From: Ruegeria_C sp041537925
GTDB taxonomy: Bacteria; Pseudomonadota; Alphaproteobacteria; Rhodobacterales; Rhodobacteraceae
Direction of reading: 5' to 3'
Assembly (NCBI RefSeq): GCF_041537925.1
Contig: NZ_JBGOSH010000004.1
Location: 62,001 to 126,000, forward strand
DNA length: 64,000 nucleotides
The position numbers and the translations under genes were made by a program. The stretch's first letter is position 1, and every line of letters starts with the position of its first letter. A model generated the notes under the pieces. That model saw only the letters and a list, made by a program, of their open reading frames with translations, did not search any database and had not been told where the DNA came from. Positions 8,412-17,048 of this stretch are shown one piece after another.

Positions 8412-9866
8412 ATGGATTTTGGCTTTACCACTGCTGCTTACGTTGTTGCAGCTGTTCTCTTCATCCTGTCCCTTGGCGGTTTGTCCAACCAGGAAAGCGC
8501 CAAGCGCGCGGTCTGGTACGGGATCGTCGGTATGGGGTTGGCAGTATTTGCTACGTTGATCGGGCCGGGTTCCGGCCTGTGGCTGCTGTCGCTTCTGCTG
8601 ATTGCCGGTGGCGGCACCATTGGCGTCTATGTTGCGCAACGTGTGCAGATGACCGAGATGCCGCAGCTTGTTGCAGCGATGCACTCGCTTGTGGGTCTGG
8701 CGGCAGTCTTTGTCGGCTTCAACGCCCATTTCGAGATCAAGAACGTGGCCGAAGTGATGGCGATTGTCGATTCGGCGAAAGAGGCCGACCTGTCCGATCT
8801 GGGGGCGTTCGCCAAGCTGATCGCCAAGAAAACCTCGGCAGAGCTTGCGATCCTGCATGTGGAACTGTTCCTTGGTATCTTCATCGGGGCGATCACCTTC
8901 ACCGGGTCTGTCGTCGCTTACGGCAAGCTGGCAGGCAAGGTGACGTCGGTGGCAACCAAGCTGCCGGGCGGGCATATGCTGAACGCGGGTGCTGCGGTGC
9001 TCTCGCTGATCTGTCTGATCTGGTACACTAGCACGGGCGGTTTCTTCCCGCTGTTCCTGATGACGCTGGCCGCGCTTTTCATCGGCTATCACCTGATCAT
9101 GGGTATCGGCGGCGCCGACATGCCGGTGGTTGTGTCGATGCTGAACAGTTACTCGGGCTGGGCCGCAGCGGCGATCGGCTTCAGCCTCGGCAACGATCTG
9201 CTGATCGTTGTCGGTGCATTGGTTGGTTCCTCGGGTGCGATCCTGTCCTACATCATGTGCAAGGCGATGAACCGTCACTTTGTCAGCGTGATCCTTGGCG
9301 GCTTCGGTGGCCCGCAGGGCGAGCAGATGGCCGTGGAGGGTGAGCAGATCGCCATCGAGGCCGATGGCGTGGCCGCAGCGCTGAACGATGCCGACAGTGT
9401 CATCATCATCCCCGGCTACGGCATGGCGGTGGCGCAGGCACAGCAATCGGTCAGCGAACTGGTGCGCAAGCTGCGCTCGGCTGGCAAGAACGTGCGCTTT
9501 GCGATCCACCCGGTGGCGGGCCGTTTGCCCGGCCACATGAATGTGCTGCTGGCAGAAGCCAAGGTGCCGTATGACATCGTGATGGAGATGGACGAGATCA
9601 ATGATGACTTCCCGGATACGGATGTAGCCATCGTGATCGGGTCCAACGACATCGTGAACCCAGCCGCCCAAGACGACCCCAACAGCCCCATCGCCGGCAT
9701 GCCGGTTCTGGAATGCTGGAAGGCCAAGCAGGTCTTTGTGTCCAAGCGCGGTCAGGGCACCGGCTATTCGGGAATCGAGAACCCGCTGTTCTTCAAGGAA
9801 AACACCCGCATGTTCTATGGCGACGCAAAAGCCTCGCTGGACAAGCTGCTGCCGATGATCGAGTGA
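8412..9866 (+). CDS. pntB: NAD(P) transhydrogenase subunit beta
   Basis: 484-residue beta subunit. The N-terminal half has eight or nine hydrophobic segments forming the proton channel. The C-terminal domain III binds NADP(H): IIIPGYGMAVAQAQ (GxGxxxA/V fold, about residue 333), then VRFAIHPVAGRLPGHMNVLLAEA and the conserved VIGSNDIVNPAAQDDPNSPIAGMP. It completes the two-gene pntAB operon, which ends 22 bases before a Rho-independent terminator. Length matches the family. Confidence 0.97.
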   Translation: MDFGFTTAAYVVAAVLFILSLGGLSNQESAKRAVWYGIVGMGLAVFATLIGPGSGLWLLSLLLIAGGGTIGVYVAQRVQMTEMPQLVAAMHSLVGLAAVFVGFNAHFEIKNVAEVMAIVDSAKEADLSDLGAFAKLIAKKTSAELAILHVELFLGIFIGAITFTGSVVAYGKLAGKVTSVATKLPGGHMLNAGAAVLSLICLIWYTSTGGFFPLFLMTLAALFIGYHLIMGIGGADMPVVVSMLNSYSGWAAAAIGFSLGNDLLIVVGALVGSSGAILSYIMCKAMNRHFVSVILGGFGGPQGEQMAVEGEQIAIEADGVAAALNDADSVIIIPGYGMAVAQAQQSVSELVRKLRSAGKNVRFAIHPVAGRLPGHMNVLLAEAKVPYDIVMEMDEINDDFPDTDVAIVIGSNDIVNPAAQDDPNSPIAGMPVLECWKAKQVFVSKRGQGTGYSGIENPLFFKENTRMFYGDAKASLDKLLPMIE

Positions 9867-9887
9867 GCACGGGTCTGATCCAATTGC

Positions 9888-9920
9888 AAAGGGCGCCTGC
9901 GGGCGCCCTTTTCTTTTATT
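9888..9920 (+). terminator. Rho-independent terminator after pntB
   Basis: Perfect 10-base stem AAAGGGCGCC / GGCGCCCTTT (9888-9897 and 9902-9911) with a 4-base loop, followed by TCTTTTATT. It is 22 bases past the pntB stop. Confidence 0.9.
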
Positions 9921-9930
9921 GATTGTCTCA

Positions 9931-9990
9931 GGGGGCTTTGCCCCCTTGGCCTGCGACCTCCCCCTCGGGATATTTGTAGCCAGATGAAGG
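9931..9990 (+). repeat. Intergenic repeat, copy 1 (GGGGGC-TTT-GCCCCC hairpin plus conserved tail)
   Basis: A short perfect hairpin (GGGGGC-3-GCCCCC, 9931-9945) is followed after a variable spacer by CCCCTCGGGATATTTGTAGC and then CAGATGAAGG (9960-9990). A second copy with the same order lies at 16472-16529. Both copies sit on the strand of, and just after the end of, the upstream gene. It is unlike a coding sequence and unlike the pntB terminator beside it. Confidence 0.6.
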
Positions 9991-10109
9991 TTGGAACGGG
10001 GATGGCTAAGAGATGTATGCGGCGGTATTCCGGTAGAATATTGAAATAAAAAGATATTTTCTCACTGAGTGGGAGTGTTTATAGTGAGGTCGATTACTTG
10101 GAGCCAGAC

Positions 10110-11387
10110 ATGCCGCCCATTCACGACCACCCACTGCGCTACGCGATCGCCAATGAGCTGCACGCACGACCCTTTCCGGTCGCCACGGCGCCAGGCACGG
10201 CAGTCTATCTTGCCATCAAACATCCCGATGGTGTGAATGGTGTCGCACGCGAGGAAGCGCACGCGCATCTTCTCGACCTGCTCGACCGGCACGGCACGCA
10301 GCATCCGCAACCGGGGGCCACGCATTTCTCGGGCACACTTGGTCGCCATCATCTAAAATGGGAGCAGCATACCGAGTTCGTGGCCTATACCGCCTTTTCG
10401 GATGGGGTCAGTAGCCGGGCTTTTGACCCGGCCGATTTCGAGGTGTTTCCGGCCGATTGGCTGGAGAGTGCGCCGGGGCAGCGGATCACCTCGATCGCTC
10501 TGCGCGTCATGCGCCGTCCCGATATGCCAAGGATCATCACGTCGCTGCGCGATTGGTTTGTGCCTGAAAGCCTCGCGGTTGCACATGTGCTGGACGATGC
10601 GGCGGTGGTGGCCGGGGATTTCCGGATCGATCCGGCGGGACATGTGCGACTGGCGGTCTTTGTCACGGACGGAACCGACAAGCGGCGGGTGGGCCGAATC
10701 GTGCAGCGATTGTGTGAGATCGAGACTTACAAGGCGATGTCGATGCTGGGCTTTGCGGATGCGCGCAAGATGGGGGTTCGGTTGGGCGAGTTGGACACAA
10801 AGCTGACTGAACTGACCGGTGAGATGGCCAATGAGGCGGCCCCGGCCGAAGAGACCCTGCCGAACCTTCTGACTGCCGCCGCCGAGTTGGAGACGATGGC
10901 GGCGCGCGCTTCGTTCCGGTTTGGCGCGACGGGCGCCTATGAAGCCATCGTGAACCAGCGCATCCAGCTGTTGCGGGAAGAACGGTTTCTGGGCCGCCAA
11001 ACCCTGTCGGATTTCATGGTACGCCGCTACGACCCGGCGATGCGAACGGTCAAATCTACGCAGAACCGGCTGCAGAGCCTGTCAGATCGGGCGATGCGCG
11101 CCGGTGAGCTACTGCGAACGCGGGTTGATGTGCAACGCAGCGCGCAGAATCAGGAACTGCTGGAAAGCATGGACCGCCGCGCCGATCTGGCGCTGCGACT
11201 GCAGCATACGGTCGAGGGGCTGTCGGTGGTGGCGATCAGCTATTACGCGGTGTCGCTGGCGGTCTATCTGCTGGGGCCGCTGACCAAGCTGGGCCTCTCC
11301 AAGACCACACTGACCGCCGGGGTGACCCTGCCGGTTATCGCGGCGGTCTGGCTCATGGTGAAACGCATCCGTAAACACCTGGAGTGA
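10110..11387 (+). CDS. DUF3422 family membrane-anchored protein
   Basis: 425 residues. Recognised as DUF3422 from its opening (HPLRYAIANELHARPF) and overall plan: a soluble N-terminal region of about 350 residues, a helical coiled-coil-like segment (about 280-365), then two hydrophobic helices near the C-terminus (about 372-418) ending in basic residues, so a tail-anchored inner-membrane protein. Function is unknown. The ATG at 10110 is chosen over TTG at 10098 because GGAG lies eight bases before it. The A+T-rich stretch 10000-10090 is the probable promoter region. It stands alone. Confidence 0.85.
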   Translation: MPPIHDHPLRYAIANELHARPFPVATAPGTAVYLAIKHPDGVNGVAREEAHAHLLDLLDRHGTQHPQPGATHFSGTLGRHHLKWEQHTEFVAYTAFSDGVSSRAFDPADFEVFPADWLESAPGQRITSIALRVMRRPDMPRIITSLRDWFVPESLAVAHVLDDAAVVAGDFRIDPAGHVRLAVFVTDGTDKRRVGRIVQRLCEIETYKAMSMLGFADARKMGVRLGELDTKLTELTGEMANEAAPAEETLPNLLTAAAELETMAARASFRFGATGAYEAIVNQRIQLLREERFLGRQTLSDFMVRRYDPAMRTVKSTQNRLQSLSDRAMRAGELLRTRVDVQRSAQNQELLESMDRRADLALRLQHTVEGLSVVAISYYAVSLAVYLLGPLTKLGLSKTTLTAGVTLPVIAAVWLMVKRIRKHLE

Positions 11388-11463
11388 TCCGCTGTTCAGG
11401 CCGCGCTTTCGCCGCTAAGACTCACTGAAAGGGCCGTTGGCCTTCTCGCATAAAGGTCACCAC

Positions 11464-12603
11464 ATGGTCCGGTTTCCAAGAGCGTGGAGCGCAGTGGCGT
11501 CCATGTTTGTCCTCAACGGTGCCTATTTCGGCATCTGGGCGTCGCGCATCCCGGCGGTGAGCGACGCTCTGTCGCTGTCGCATGAAACCTTGGGGGTGGC
11601 GCTGTTGTTTCTGGCGGCGGGCGCGGTCTGTTCCTTTCCGATCACAGGGCGGCTGGTTGACAAGTTTGGGGCATATGGCGTCACCCTGGTTGTGGGCGTC
11701 CTTTATGCGCTCAGCCTGATCCTGTTGGGCGTGGCGGGTAGCTTCGCGTTCCTGTGTCTTGCCCTCTTTCTGTTCGGGGCCAGCCATGGGTCGATGGATG
11801 TGGCGATGAATGCCTGGGGCGCGGAAGTTGACCGGCACTTCAGGAAAGCGGCGATGTCGTCGTTCCACGCCATGTGGAGCCTGGGGGCCGGGCTGGGCGC
11901 GCTCAGCGGGTTTGCGGCGGTTCAGGCGCAGATGTCTGTGCTGGCGCATTTTATGGTGTCGGGGGCCATCGTTGCAGTGCTGACGCTTGCGGTCGCCCGC
12001 ATCCGGTGGACCTCGCAACGCTCGGATCTTTCGCGCGGCAAGGTCTTTGCCTTTCCGACCGGGGTTCTTGTGCTGGTCGGGCTATCCGCATTTTGCGGTG
12101 CAATGGGCGAGGGCGCGGTTGCTGATTGGAGCGCGATTTATCTGCGCGATAGCATCGGTGCGGCAGAGAGCGTTTCGGCATTGGGCTATGCGGTATTTTC
12201 GGTTGCCATGGTGGCGGTGCGTCTTGTGGGCGGCTGGGTGATCGGCGCACTCGGTCCGGTCTTCGCGGCGCGGTTGGGCGGGGCATTTGCAACCGTCGGG
12301 GCAGCGGCAGTTGTCACCGCAGGTACCCCTTCGATCGTGTTGGTGGGGCTTGGGCTGATGGGCGTGGGGTATGCCGTGGTCATGCCGCTGGCCTTTACCC
12401 GTGCGGCCAATGATCCGGATGTGCCGCAGGGCCAGGGGATCGCCAGCGTGGCGACGCTGGGTTATGGAGGTCTGTTGATCGGGCCGCCGGTGATCGGGTT
12501 TCTGGCGCATCTGGCCTCGCTGCGGCTGGCGCTGGCTGTGCTGGTGCCGCTGGCGCTTGTGATCGTGCTGCTGGCCAGTGCGCTGCGCCCGCGCGCTGAT
12601 TAG
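11464..12603 (+). CDS. Major facilitator superfamily transporter (YbjJ-like)
   Basis: 379-residue inner-membrane transporter with about 12 hydrophobic segments. The first helix carries NGAYFGIWASRIPAV; the loop between helices 2 and 3 has GRLVDKFGAYG, the MFS motif-A equivalent. HGSMDVAMNAWGAEVDR in the fourth/fifth helix region is characteristic of the group containing E. coli YbjJ and related predicted sugar or drug exporters. Substrate unknown. ATG at 11464 is taken (AAAGGT seven bases upstream); a TTG start at 11437 would add nine residues. Confidence 0.87.
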   Translation: MVRFPRAWSAVASMFVLNGAYFGIWASRIPAVSDALSLSHETLGVALLFLAAGAVCSFPITGRLVDKFGAYGVTLVVGVLYALSLILLGVAGSFAFLCLALFLFGASHGSMDVAMNAWGAEVDRHFRKAAMSSFHAMWSLGAGLGALSGFAAVQAQMSVLAHFMVSGAIVAVLTLAVARIRWTSQRSDLSRGKVFAFPTGVLVLVGLSAFCGAMGEGAVADWSAIYLRDSIGAAESVSALGYAVFSVAMVAVRLVGGWVIGALGPVFAARLGGAFATVGAAAVVTAGTPSIVLVGLGLMGVGYAVVMPLAFTRAANDPDVPQGQGIASVATLGYGGLLIGPPVIGFLAHLASLRLALAVLVPLALVIVLLASALRPRAD

Positions 12604-12615
12604 GATTCATTCGGT

Positions 12616-12644
12616 TTGACAGCTGCTTGCCCCGCGACTTAGCG
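12616..12644 (+). promoter_or_regulatory. Possible sigma-70-type promoter for the argE-like operon
   Basis: TTGACA (12616-12621), 17-base spacer, TTAGCG (12639-12644), 41 bases before the argE-like start. The -35 element is perfect; the -10 element is poor, so this is tentative. Confidence 0.35.
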
Positions 12645-12684
12645 TGCGCACACCCCCTCGGAACGATCTGCCAAGAGGCGTTAC

Positions 12685-13851
12685 ATGACCGAGAAACTGT
12701 CTCCGCGCGCGCTGATGGAAAAGCTGGTGTCTTTTTCCACGGTCAGCCGCGATTCGAACCTGCCGCTGATCGACTGGGTTGAGGGCTATCTCATCGCCCA
12801 TGGCGTGACGGCGCACCGGATGCAAGCGCCGGGTCAGCCGGAAAAAGCCGCGCTTTTTGCCCATGCAGGGCCGTGGCAGGAAGGGGCTGTGGTCCTTTCG
12901 GGCCATAGTGATGTGGTGCCGGTGGATGGACAGACATGGGACACCGATCCGTTTGAGGTGGTCGAGGCCGAGGGCCGCTATTACGGGCGCGGCACGTGCG
13001 ACATGAAAGGCTTCGACGCGCTGGCGATCTGGGCCCTGGTCGAGGCGCAGGGGCGCGAGATGACCACGCCGCTGCAACTGGCGCTGAGCTATGACGAAGA
13101 GATCGGTTGCATCGGTGCACCGCATTTGATCCGGGCGATGGAACCGGTCGTCCCCAAGGGGCGCATTGTCATCGTAGGCGAGCCTTCGATGATGCAGGTG
13201 GTTACGGGGCACAAGGGCGATGTCGGGCTGAACGTGCATGTGCACGGGTTCGAAGTGCACAGCTCGCTGCTGCATCAGGGGGTGAGTGCGGTGCATGAAG
13301 CGGCGCGGCTGATCGACTGGGCCAATCAGCGCAACCGCCTGAACCGCGCGGCTCCGCGTGACGCGACGGCTGCGCTCTTCGATCCGCCCTGGACCACCCA
13401 GCATGTGGGCACGATCGAAGGTGGTACCGCCAGCAACATCACCGCCAAGGATTGCTGGTTCTTCATCGAGTGCCGAACCTTGCCGGGTGTCTCGCTGAAC
13501 GATTGGAAAGCCGATTTTCGGGCTTTCGCGGGAGAGGTCGAGGCCGAGATGCAAGAGGTGCACCCCGATGCCCACATCGAGATCAGCGACGCCTTCCAGG
13601 TCCCCGGTCTGGTGCCCGAAGAGCAAGGCGTGGCAGAGGCTCTGGCCCGCGCGCTGACCGGTGACAATGGCACTCATGTGGTCAGCTACGGCACCGAGGC
13701 CGGGCAGTTTCAGGATGCCGGATATTCCGTTATCATCTGTGGCCCCGGCGACATCGCGCAGGCGCATCAGGCAAACGAGTTCCTGTCGGTCGAGCAGTTT
13801 CGGGCCGGGCAGGATTTCATGATCGCGCTTCTGGACCATCTGTCGAGATGA
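12685..13851 (+). CDS. argE: Acetylornithine deacetylase (ArgE), M20 peptidase family
   Basis: 388-residue zinc-dependent deacylase that removes the acetyl group from N2-acetylornithine in arginine synthesis, or from a related N-acyl amino acid. Metal-binding motifs are intact: SGHSDVVPV (first His/Asp), YGRGTCDMKGF (bridging Asp), YDEEIGC (catalytic Glu pair) and GTEAGQF. The dimerization domain holds the M20 substrate His in VHGFEVHSS. The stop overlaps the start of an amino-acid-oxidase-like gene, suggesting the pair works on an amino acid derivative in catabolism rather than in arginine synthesis. Confidence 0.88.
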   Translation: MTEKLSPRALMEKLVSFSTVSRDSNLPLIDWVEGYLIAHGVTAHRMQAPGQPEKAALFAHAGPWQEGAVVLSGHSDVVPVDGQTWDTDPFEVVEAEGRYYGRGTCDMKGFDALAIWALVEAQGREMTTPLQLALSYDEEIGCIGAPHLIRAMEPVVPKGRIVIVGEPSMMQVVTGHKGDVGLNVHVHGFEVHSSLLHQGVSAVHEAARLIDWANQRNRLNRAAPRDATAALFDPPWTTQHVGTIEGGTASNITAKDCWFFIECRTLPGVSLNDWKADFRAFAGEVEAEMQEVHPDAHIEISDAFQVPGLVPEEQGVAEALARALTGDNGTHVVSYGTEAGQFQDAGYSVIICGPGDIAQAHQANEFLSVEQFRAGQDFMIALLDHLSR

Positions 13852-15194
13852 AGGGCATTCCAATCACCGACATGTCGCCGATCGAACATGACGCGGCGCT
13901 GCCCTCAAGCGCGCCCGTCGTCATCATTGGCGGTGGCATTATCGGAGTGATGACCGCCTATTTTCTGGCACAGAAAGGCGTGCGCCCGGTGCTGCTGGAA
14001 AAGGGCCGTATCGCGGGCGAGCAATCGGCGCGCAATTGGGGCTGGGTGCGCCAGATGGGCCGCGACTCCGCCGAGCTTCCGATCATGGTCGAGGGCAACC
14101 AGATCTGGCATCAATTGCAGACGGAGTTGACCGAAGATCTGGGTTTGCGCCCCTGCGGCCTGACCTATGTGGCGCGATCCGAAAAAGAACTGGCCGGGTT
14201 CGAAGGCTGGCTGCCGCACGCGCGCGAAAACGGCGTTGATACCCGAATGCTAAGCGGGGCCGAACTGGCGGGTCTGATCCCGCAGGCGCAGGGCACCTGG
14301 CCCGGCGCGATGCACACGCCTTCGGACATGCGGGCCGAGCCTTGGATGGCGGTCCCGGCGCTGGCGCGGGCGGCTGTGGCGGCAGGCGCGGTTATCCGCG
14401 AGAACTGCGCGGCGCGGGTTCTGGACGTGCAGGCCGGGCGCGTCGCGGGCGTGGTGTCCGAGGCCGGACGGATCGCAACACGCGATGTGGTGGTGGCGGG
14501 CGGTGCCTGGTCCAACCTGTTTCTGCGGCGGCATGGGATAGGTATCCCGCAGCTCTCGGTGCGCGCCACCGTGGTGGCCACGACCCCAATCCCGGATGTC
14601 TATGCGGGCGGGGCGGATTTCGGTGAGATCGCCCTGCGGAGACGCGTCGATGGCGGTTATTCGTTGGCCGAAGGGGACGCGCATGATCTCTGGATCGGCC
14701 CGGACGCGTTTCGTGCCGCGCGCGCCTTTTGGCCGCAACTGTGCATGGACCCGTTCGGGCGGCGCTATCTGCCTGCCGCCCCGCGTGACTTCCCCGATGC
14801 CTGGGGTACCAAACGGCACTGGTCGGGTGATCAGGTCTCGCCCTTCGAGCGCTGCCGCGTGTTGAACCCCTCACCAAATAGGCGCAAGGTGGGACAGATA
14901 CTGGACCGGTTTTCAAGCCTCTTTCCGGCGCTTGGCGCGGTGCGGGCCTCGGCTGCCTGGGCCGGGATGATCGACACGATGCCCGACGTGGTGCCGGTGG
15001 TGGATCGCGCCGAAGCGCTGCCGGGCCTGATGATTTGTACCGGGATGAGCGGGCACGGTTTCGGGATCGGCCCAGCCTTTGGACGCATCATTGCCGACTT
15101 GGTGACCGGCAACGCGCCCGGCCACGATCTGACCCGGTTCCGCCTATCGCGGTTCAGCGACGGATCGGCGCTGGAGTTGGGGCCGGAACTCTGA
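13848..15194 (+). CDS. FAD-dependent oxidoreductase, DadA/glycine-oxidase family
   Basis: 448-residue flavoprotein. The dinucleotide-binding fold is at VVIIGGGIIGVMTAYFLAQKG (about residues 24-44), the acidic end of strand 2 follows in LLEKG, and the C-terminal FAD motif is GMSGHGFGIGPAFGRIIADL. This is the DAO fold used by D-amino-acid dehydrogenases and sarcosine/glycine oxidases. It shares an ATGA overlap with the argE-like gene, so translation is probably coupled. A start at 13872 (MSPIEHD) is also possible. The substrate is not determinable; an N-substituted or D-amino acid is most likely. Confidence 0.85.
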   Translation: MKGIPITDMSPIEHDAALPSSAPVVIIGGGIIGVMTAYFLAQKGVRPVLLEKGRIAGEQSARNWGWVRQMGRDSAELPIMVEGNQIWHQLQTELTEDLGLRPCGLTYVARSEKELAGFEGWLPHARENGVDTRMLSGAELAGLIPQAQGTWPGAMHTPSDMRAEPWMAVPALARAAVAAGAVIRENCAARVLDVQAGRVAGVVSEAGRIATRDVVVAGGAWSNLFLRRHGIGIPQLSVRATVVATTPIPDVYAGGADFGEIALRRRVDGGYSLAEGDAHDLWIGPDAFRAARAFWPQLCMDPFGRRYLPAAPRDFPDAWGTKRHWSGDQVSPFERCRVLNPSPNRRKVGQILDRFSSLFPALGAVRASAAWAGMIDTMPDVVPVVDRAEALPGLMICTGMSGHGFGIGPAFGRIIADLVTGNAPGHDLTRFRLSRFSDGSALELGPEL

Positions 15195-15292
15195 TCTTTT
15201 TGGCTTGTTTCGCTCTGGACGTGCAGGTCGGGGCGCATATGTGATCGGGACAACAGGTATCGGCCCGCGGGCCGCAATCGCAGGAGCAAGTT

Positions 15293-16456
15293 ATGCCAGT
15301 CAAGAACCGCTTTGCAGAGCTGCAGGATGAAATCACCGCGTGGCGTCGCGACATTCACGAGAACCCCGAGATTCTGTTCGACACCCACCGCACCAGCGCG
15401 CTGGTGGCCGACAAGCTGCGGGAATTCGGCTGTGACGAGGTTGTGACCGGCATCGGTCGGACCGGGGTGGTAGGTGTCATCAAAGGCAAGACCGACAGCG
15501 CGGGCAAGGTGATCGGGCTACGCGCCGATATGGATGCGCTGCCGATTCACGAGGCGACGGGGCTGGGCTATGCCTCGAAAACGCCCGGCGCGATGCATGC
15601 CTGCGGCCATGACGGGCATACCGCCATGTTGCTTGGGGCCGCAAAATATCTGGCCGAGACCCGCAATTTCGATGGCACCGCCGTGATCATCTTCCAACCC
15701 GCCGAAGAGGGCGGCGGAGGTGGCCGCGAGATGTGCGAGGACGGCATGATGGACCGCTGGGGCATTCAGGAGGTCTATGGCATGCATAACTGGCCGGGCC
15801 AGCCAGTGGGCAGCTTTGCGATCCGTCCCGGCGCGTTCTTTGCCGCCACCGACCAGTTCGAGATCACGCTCGAGGGCAAGGGCGGTCATGCTGCCAAGCC
15901 GCAGACCACCGTTGACAGCACGGTGATGGCGTCCAAGTTGGTGCTGGCGCTGCAAACCATTGTCAGTCGCAATGCCGACCCGACCGATCAGCTTGTCGTA
16001 TCGGTCACCTCGTTCGAAACCTCGTCCAACGCGTTCAACGTGATCCCGCAGAAGGTCTTTCTGAAAGGCACTGTGCGCACCATGAGCACTGAAATGCGCG
16101 ATCTGGCCGAGCAGCGGATCAAGGAGATCTGCTCTGGTATTGCAATGACCTTCGGCGGCACTGCAGAAGTGATCTATCATCGCGGTTATCCGGTGATGGT
16201 GAACTCCGAAGCGCAGACTGAGTTTGCCGCTGGCGTGGCGCGTGATGTCTCAGGCAGTTGCGAGGACGCGCCGCTGGTGATGGGCGGTGAGGATTTCGCC
16301 TTCATGCTCGAGGAACGTCCGGGCGCCTATATACTTGTTGGTAATGGCGATACGGCGATGGTGCATCACCCAGAATACAACTTCAACGACGAGGCCATTC
16401 CCGCCGGATGCAGCTGGTGGGCCGGGATCGTCGAACAGCGGATGCCCGCGGCGTGA
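15293..16456 (+). CDS. M20D amidohydrolase (hippurate hydrolase / IAA-amino acid hydrolase type)
   Basis: 387-residue zinc/manganese amidohydrolase that cleaves N-acyl amino acids. M20D signatures: RRDIHENPEILFDTHRTS near the N-terminus, ADMDALPI, HACGHDGHTAMLLGAA (metal ligands), QPAEEGGGGGREM (catalytic Glu pair) and MGGEDFAFMLEERPGAY. Length is normal. It follows the oxidase gene by 98 bases, with GGAG upstream of the start, and a copy of the intergenic hairpin repeat lies directly downstream. With the two preceding genes it forms an acyl-amino-acid/amino-acid catabolism set. Confidence 0.92.
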   Translation: MPVKNRFAELQDEITAWRRDIHENPEILFDTHRTSALVADKLREFGCDEVVTGIGRTGVVGVIKGKTDSAGKVIGLRADMDALPIHEATGLGYASKTPGAMHACGHDGHTAMLLGAAKYLAETRNFDGTAVIIFQPAEEGGGGGREMCEDGMMDRWGIQEVYGMHNWPGQPVGSFAIRPGAFFAATDQFEITLEGKGGHAAKPQTTVDSTVMASKLVLALQTIVSRNADPTDQLVVSVTSFETSSNAFNVIPQKVFLKGTVRTMSTEMRDLAEQRIKEICSGIAMTFGGTAEVIYHRGYPVMVNSEAQTEFAAGVARDVSGSCEDAPLVMGGEDFAFMLEERPGAYILVGNGDTAMVHHPEYNFNDEAIPAGCSWWAGIVEQRMPAA

Positions 16457-16471
16457 GTTGAAGGCGGGCAG

Positions 16472-16529
16472 GGGGGCGCTGCCCCCATCGCGCCGCTCGA
16501 TTCCCCGGGATACCTTTGGCCAGATGAAG
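16472..16529 (+). repeat. Intergenic repeat, copy 2
   Basis: GGGGGC-GCT-GCCCCC hairpin (16472-16486), then CCCCGGGATACCTTTGGC and CAGATGAAG (16503-16529). It has the same order and a clearly similar tail to copy 1 at 9931-9990, and again begins within 20 bases of the upstream stop codon. Confidence 0.6.
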
Positions 16530-16572
16530 AGCGGATCAGGACGCGGCGGGCGCTAAGTCTCGTTAGGGATTT

Positions 16573-17007
16573 TCACGCCATAGGCGGTTCTGGAAATTTC
16601 TGGCATGCGGGTGGGGCACCTGTTGTCAGGATTGTGCATTCATAGCTCGATCTTGCACACAGGACGGTTTTGCGGTTACCCAGCCGGACCACCTGAAAGC
16701 GCCGGCTTGCGCGCGGCTTTCCGTCATTCAAGGCGATCTGGTTAAAGACGACCACGTCGTCATCGAGAAAGGCGGAAGACAGGTAGTCGATCTCGTGCGG
16801 GATGGCGGCCATGCTGCGGTTCTGGTCAATGCAGGCCTGCTCGCTCTGTCCGGCCGCGCGGGTGTGTTCCCAGAACGTGGCATCAAGCCAATTCAGGTAG
16901 ATCGCGTTATTGACATGGCAAAAGCCGTCAAGGTCGGCCTGCATGACCTTGAAACGTCTCCAGAAGGGATCGGGATATTCGGCGAGTTTGGAGTTGAGGT
17001 CTTGCAT
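16573..17007 (-). CDS. Acyl-CoA thioesterase, 4-hydroxybenzoyl-CoA thioesterase-like hot-dog fold
   Basis: 144-residue single hot-dog-domain protein. The N-terminal strand and helix carry VMQADLDGFCHVNNAIYLNWLD, the YbgC/FcbC-type signature with the catalytic Asp followed by GHVNN-like residues (here GFCHVNN). It probably hydrolyses acyl-CoA or acyl-ACP thioesters in the cytosol; the substrate is unknown. It lies 41 bases downstream of waaA on the same strand and may be co-transcribed with moaA-waaA. Confidence 0.8.
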   Translation of the reverse strand: MQDLNSKLAEYPDPFWRRFKVMQADLDGFCHVNNAIYLNWLDATFWEHTRAAGQSEQACIDQNRSMAAIPHEIDYLSSAFLDDDVVVFNQIALNDGKPRASRRFQVVRLGNRKTVLCARSSYECTILTTGAPPACQKFPEPPMA

Positions 17008-17048
17008 GTCGAGAGACCTGAAATGTCGGATCGGAATGGGAACAGGGG

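Noticed and set aside
6764..8431. 555-codon open frame antisense to pntA
   Set aside because: Same composition artefact; pntA is unambiguous on the plus strand.
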